Assembly (NCBI GenBank): GCA_021810735.1
Contig: JAJZIF010000194.1
Location: 1-7,205 of the forward strand
Length of the DNA: 7,205 nucleotides
From: Acidobacteriota bacterium
GTDB taxonomy: Bacteria > Acidobacteriota > Terriglobia > Terriglobales > Acidobacteriaceae
Reading direction: 5' to 3'
Position numbers and translations under genes: made by a program. The notes under the pieces are model-generated. The model was given only the letters and a program-made list of their open reading frames with translations, was not told the origin of the DNA and did not search any database. This document shows, piece by piece, positions 6,714 to 7,205 of the stretch (positions within the stretch are counted from its first letter, which is position 1; each line of letters starts with the position of its first letter).

Positions 6714-7205
6714 TTGAAGTCGTTCTGCTCACTCATCATGGCTGCCTGCATTACAGCAACCCTGCATGCCCAGGCCGCGGTTCCCGTCTTTCACTTTTCC
6801 TCCCACGGACATCAATACACTTTGGTCGGTAATTCCCCGGCAAAAGGTGGCGCGACAAGAATTCCCGTCGTGCTGGTGCCCGTGACACTCTCGTTCGCGG
6901 GACAGGACAGCAAATCGCCGGTCGTCTTCCATGCCTCGGCAGATGTTGCCTCGGTGCTTCATTCGCCGCTTTTCAAATCTTTTTCGTACCCCTCCGGCGA
7001 AAGAACGCAGTATGCGGATGCCTTGCTGCGCGCGAGTGTTCCTCACGCTTCTTCCTGGCATACGATTCTGGAGTCTCCAAAAATCGATCCCGTAGCGGTT
7101 ACGATTCCCGCGGCCGACGGCTATACCCTCTACTCACGTAAGAGCGGTCGCAGGATTGCCGTTGTCGATCTCAATTTTCTCGTGCACGCGCTCTTTAAGC
7201 GGCTC
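6714..7205 (+). CDS. Secreted protein of unknown function, N-terminal part (3' end outside window)
   Basis: An open frame runs without stop from 6714 to the window edge, giving 164 visible residues. I choose the TTG start at 6714 because AAGGGG (6702-6707) lies six bases ahead and the protein then begins with Lys2, a hydrophobic core at about 4-17 and an AQA cleavage site near 19-21, a good Sec signal peptide. An in-frame ATG at 6630 would add 28 polar or basic residues and lacks a good ribosome site. After the signal peptide come HGHQYTLVGNSPAKGG (31-46), IPVVLVPVTLSF (50-61), LHSPLF (82-87), QYADALLRA (99-107) and WHTIL (115-119). From memory, this order (YTLVG, GGxTxIP, VPV, SPxF, QYxDAxxRA, WHxxL) resembles uncharacterised exported proteins of Acidobacteriota; I know no biochemical function. 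No lipobox Cys or transmembrane segment is seen in the mature part. It follows the regulator gene by 101 bases and may share its transcript. Confidence 0.8.
   Translation, partial: MKSFCSLIMAACITATLHAQAAVPVFHFSSHGHQYTLVGNSPAKGGATRIPVVLVPVTLSFAGQDSKSPVVFHASADVASVLHSPLFKSFSYPSGERTQYADALLRASVPHASSWHTILESPKIDPVAVTIPAADGYTLYSRKSGRRIAVVDLNFLVHALFKRL

Noticed and set aside
6622..6717. Small + strand frame of 31 codons between the regulator and the secreted protein
   Set aside because: No clear ribosome site and no recognisable peptide; the length is within chance expectation.
6729..7061. Open frame of 110 codons on the - strand near the right edge
   Set aside because: It overlaps the + strand secreted-protein frame, which has a ribosome site, signal peptide and conserved-looking blocks; the - strand product has none of these.

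Overview
The window looks like a piece of chromosome from a member of the Acidobacteriota, probably class Terriglobia (Acidobacteriia). The evidence is a roughly 1,200-residue Oar-like TonB-dependent receptor with an N-terminal carboxypeptidase-regulatory-like domain, a type strongly expanded in that group, together with moderately high GC and a last gene resembling uncharacterised secreted proteins I associate with the same phylum. This assignment is inference from protein style; no rRNA or marker gene is present. All recognised genes lie on the + strand.

Layout. (1) Positions 1-770 hold the C-terminal 255 residues of a glycoside hydrolase family 92 (GH92) alpha-mannosidase, closed by a strong intrinsic terminator at 807-840. 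(2) About 490 bases without a gene follow. The first 270 or so are featureless. The last part is AT-rich and carries three TTGAT motifs at an exact 11-bp period, a candidate promoter and a small palindrome, then an excellent ribosome binding site. (3) Positions 1264-4863 encode the TonB-dependent receptor, followed by a probable terminator at 4873-4902. (4) A compact group follows: cutC (5016-5783), a DeoR/GlpR-type sugar-metabolism regulator (5827-6612) and the start of a secreted protein of unknown function (6714 to the window edge, TTG start). No clear terminator separates these three.

How the genes may work together. GH92 enzymes trim alpha-mannosides such as the mannose arms of N-glycans. 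Oar-like receptors import large ligands, probably oligosaccharides, across the outer membrane. DeoR-type regulators usually respond to phosphorylated sugars. Side by side they suggest a glycan-capture locus, and cutC may then serve carbohydrate catabolism rather than copper handling. That is a context-based hypothesis. The terminators show the locus is at least three transcription units, not one operon. I see no mobile element, CRISPR array, tRNA or rRNA, and no clearly new multi-gene system. The points most worth checking are the phased repeats upstream of the receptor, the four close cysteine pairs in the receptor, the cutC context and the unknown secreted protein.
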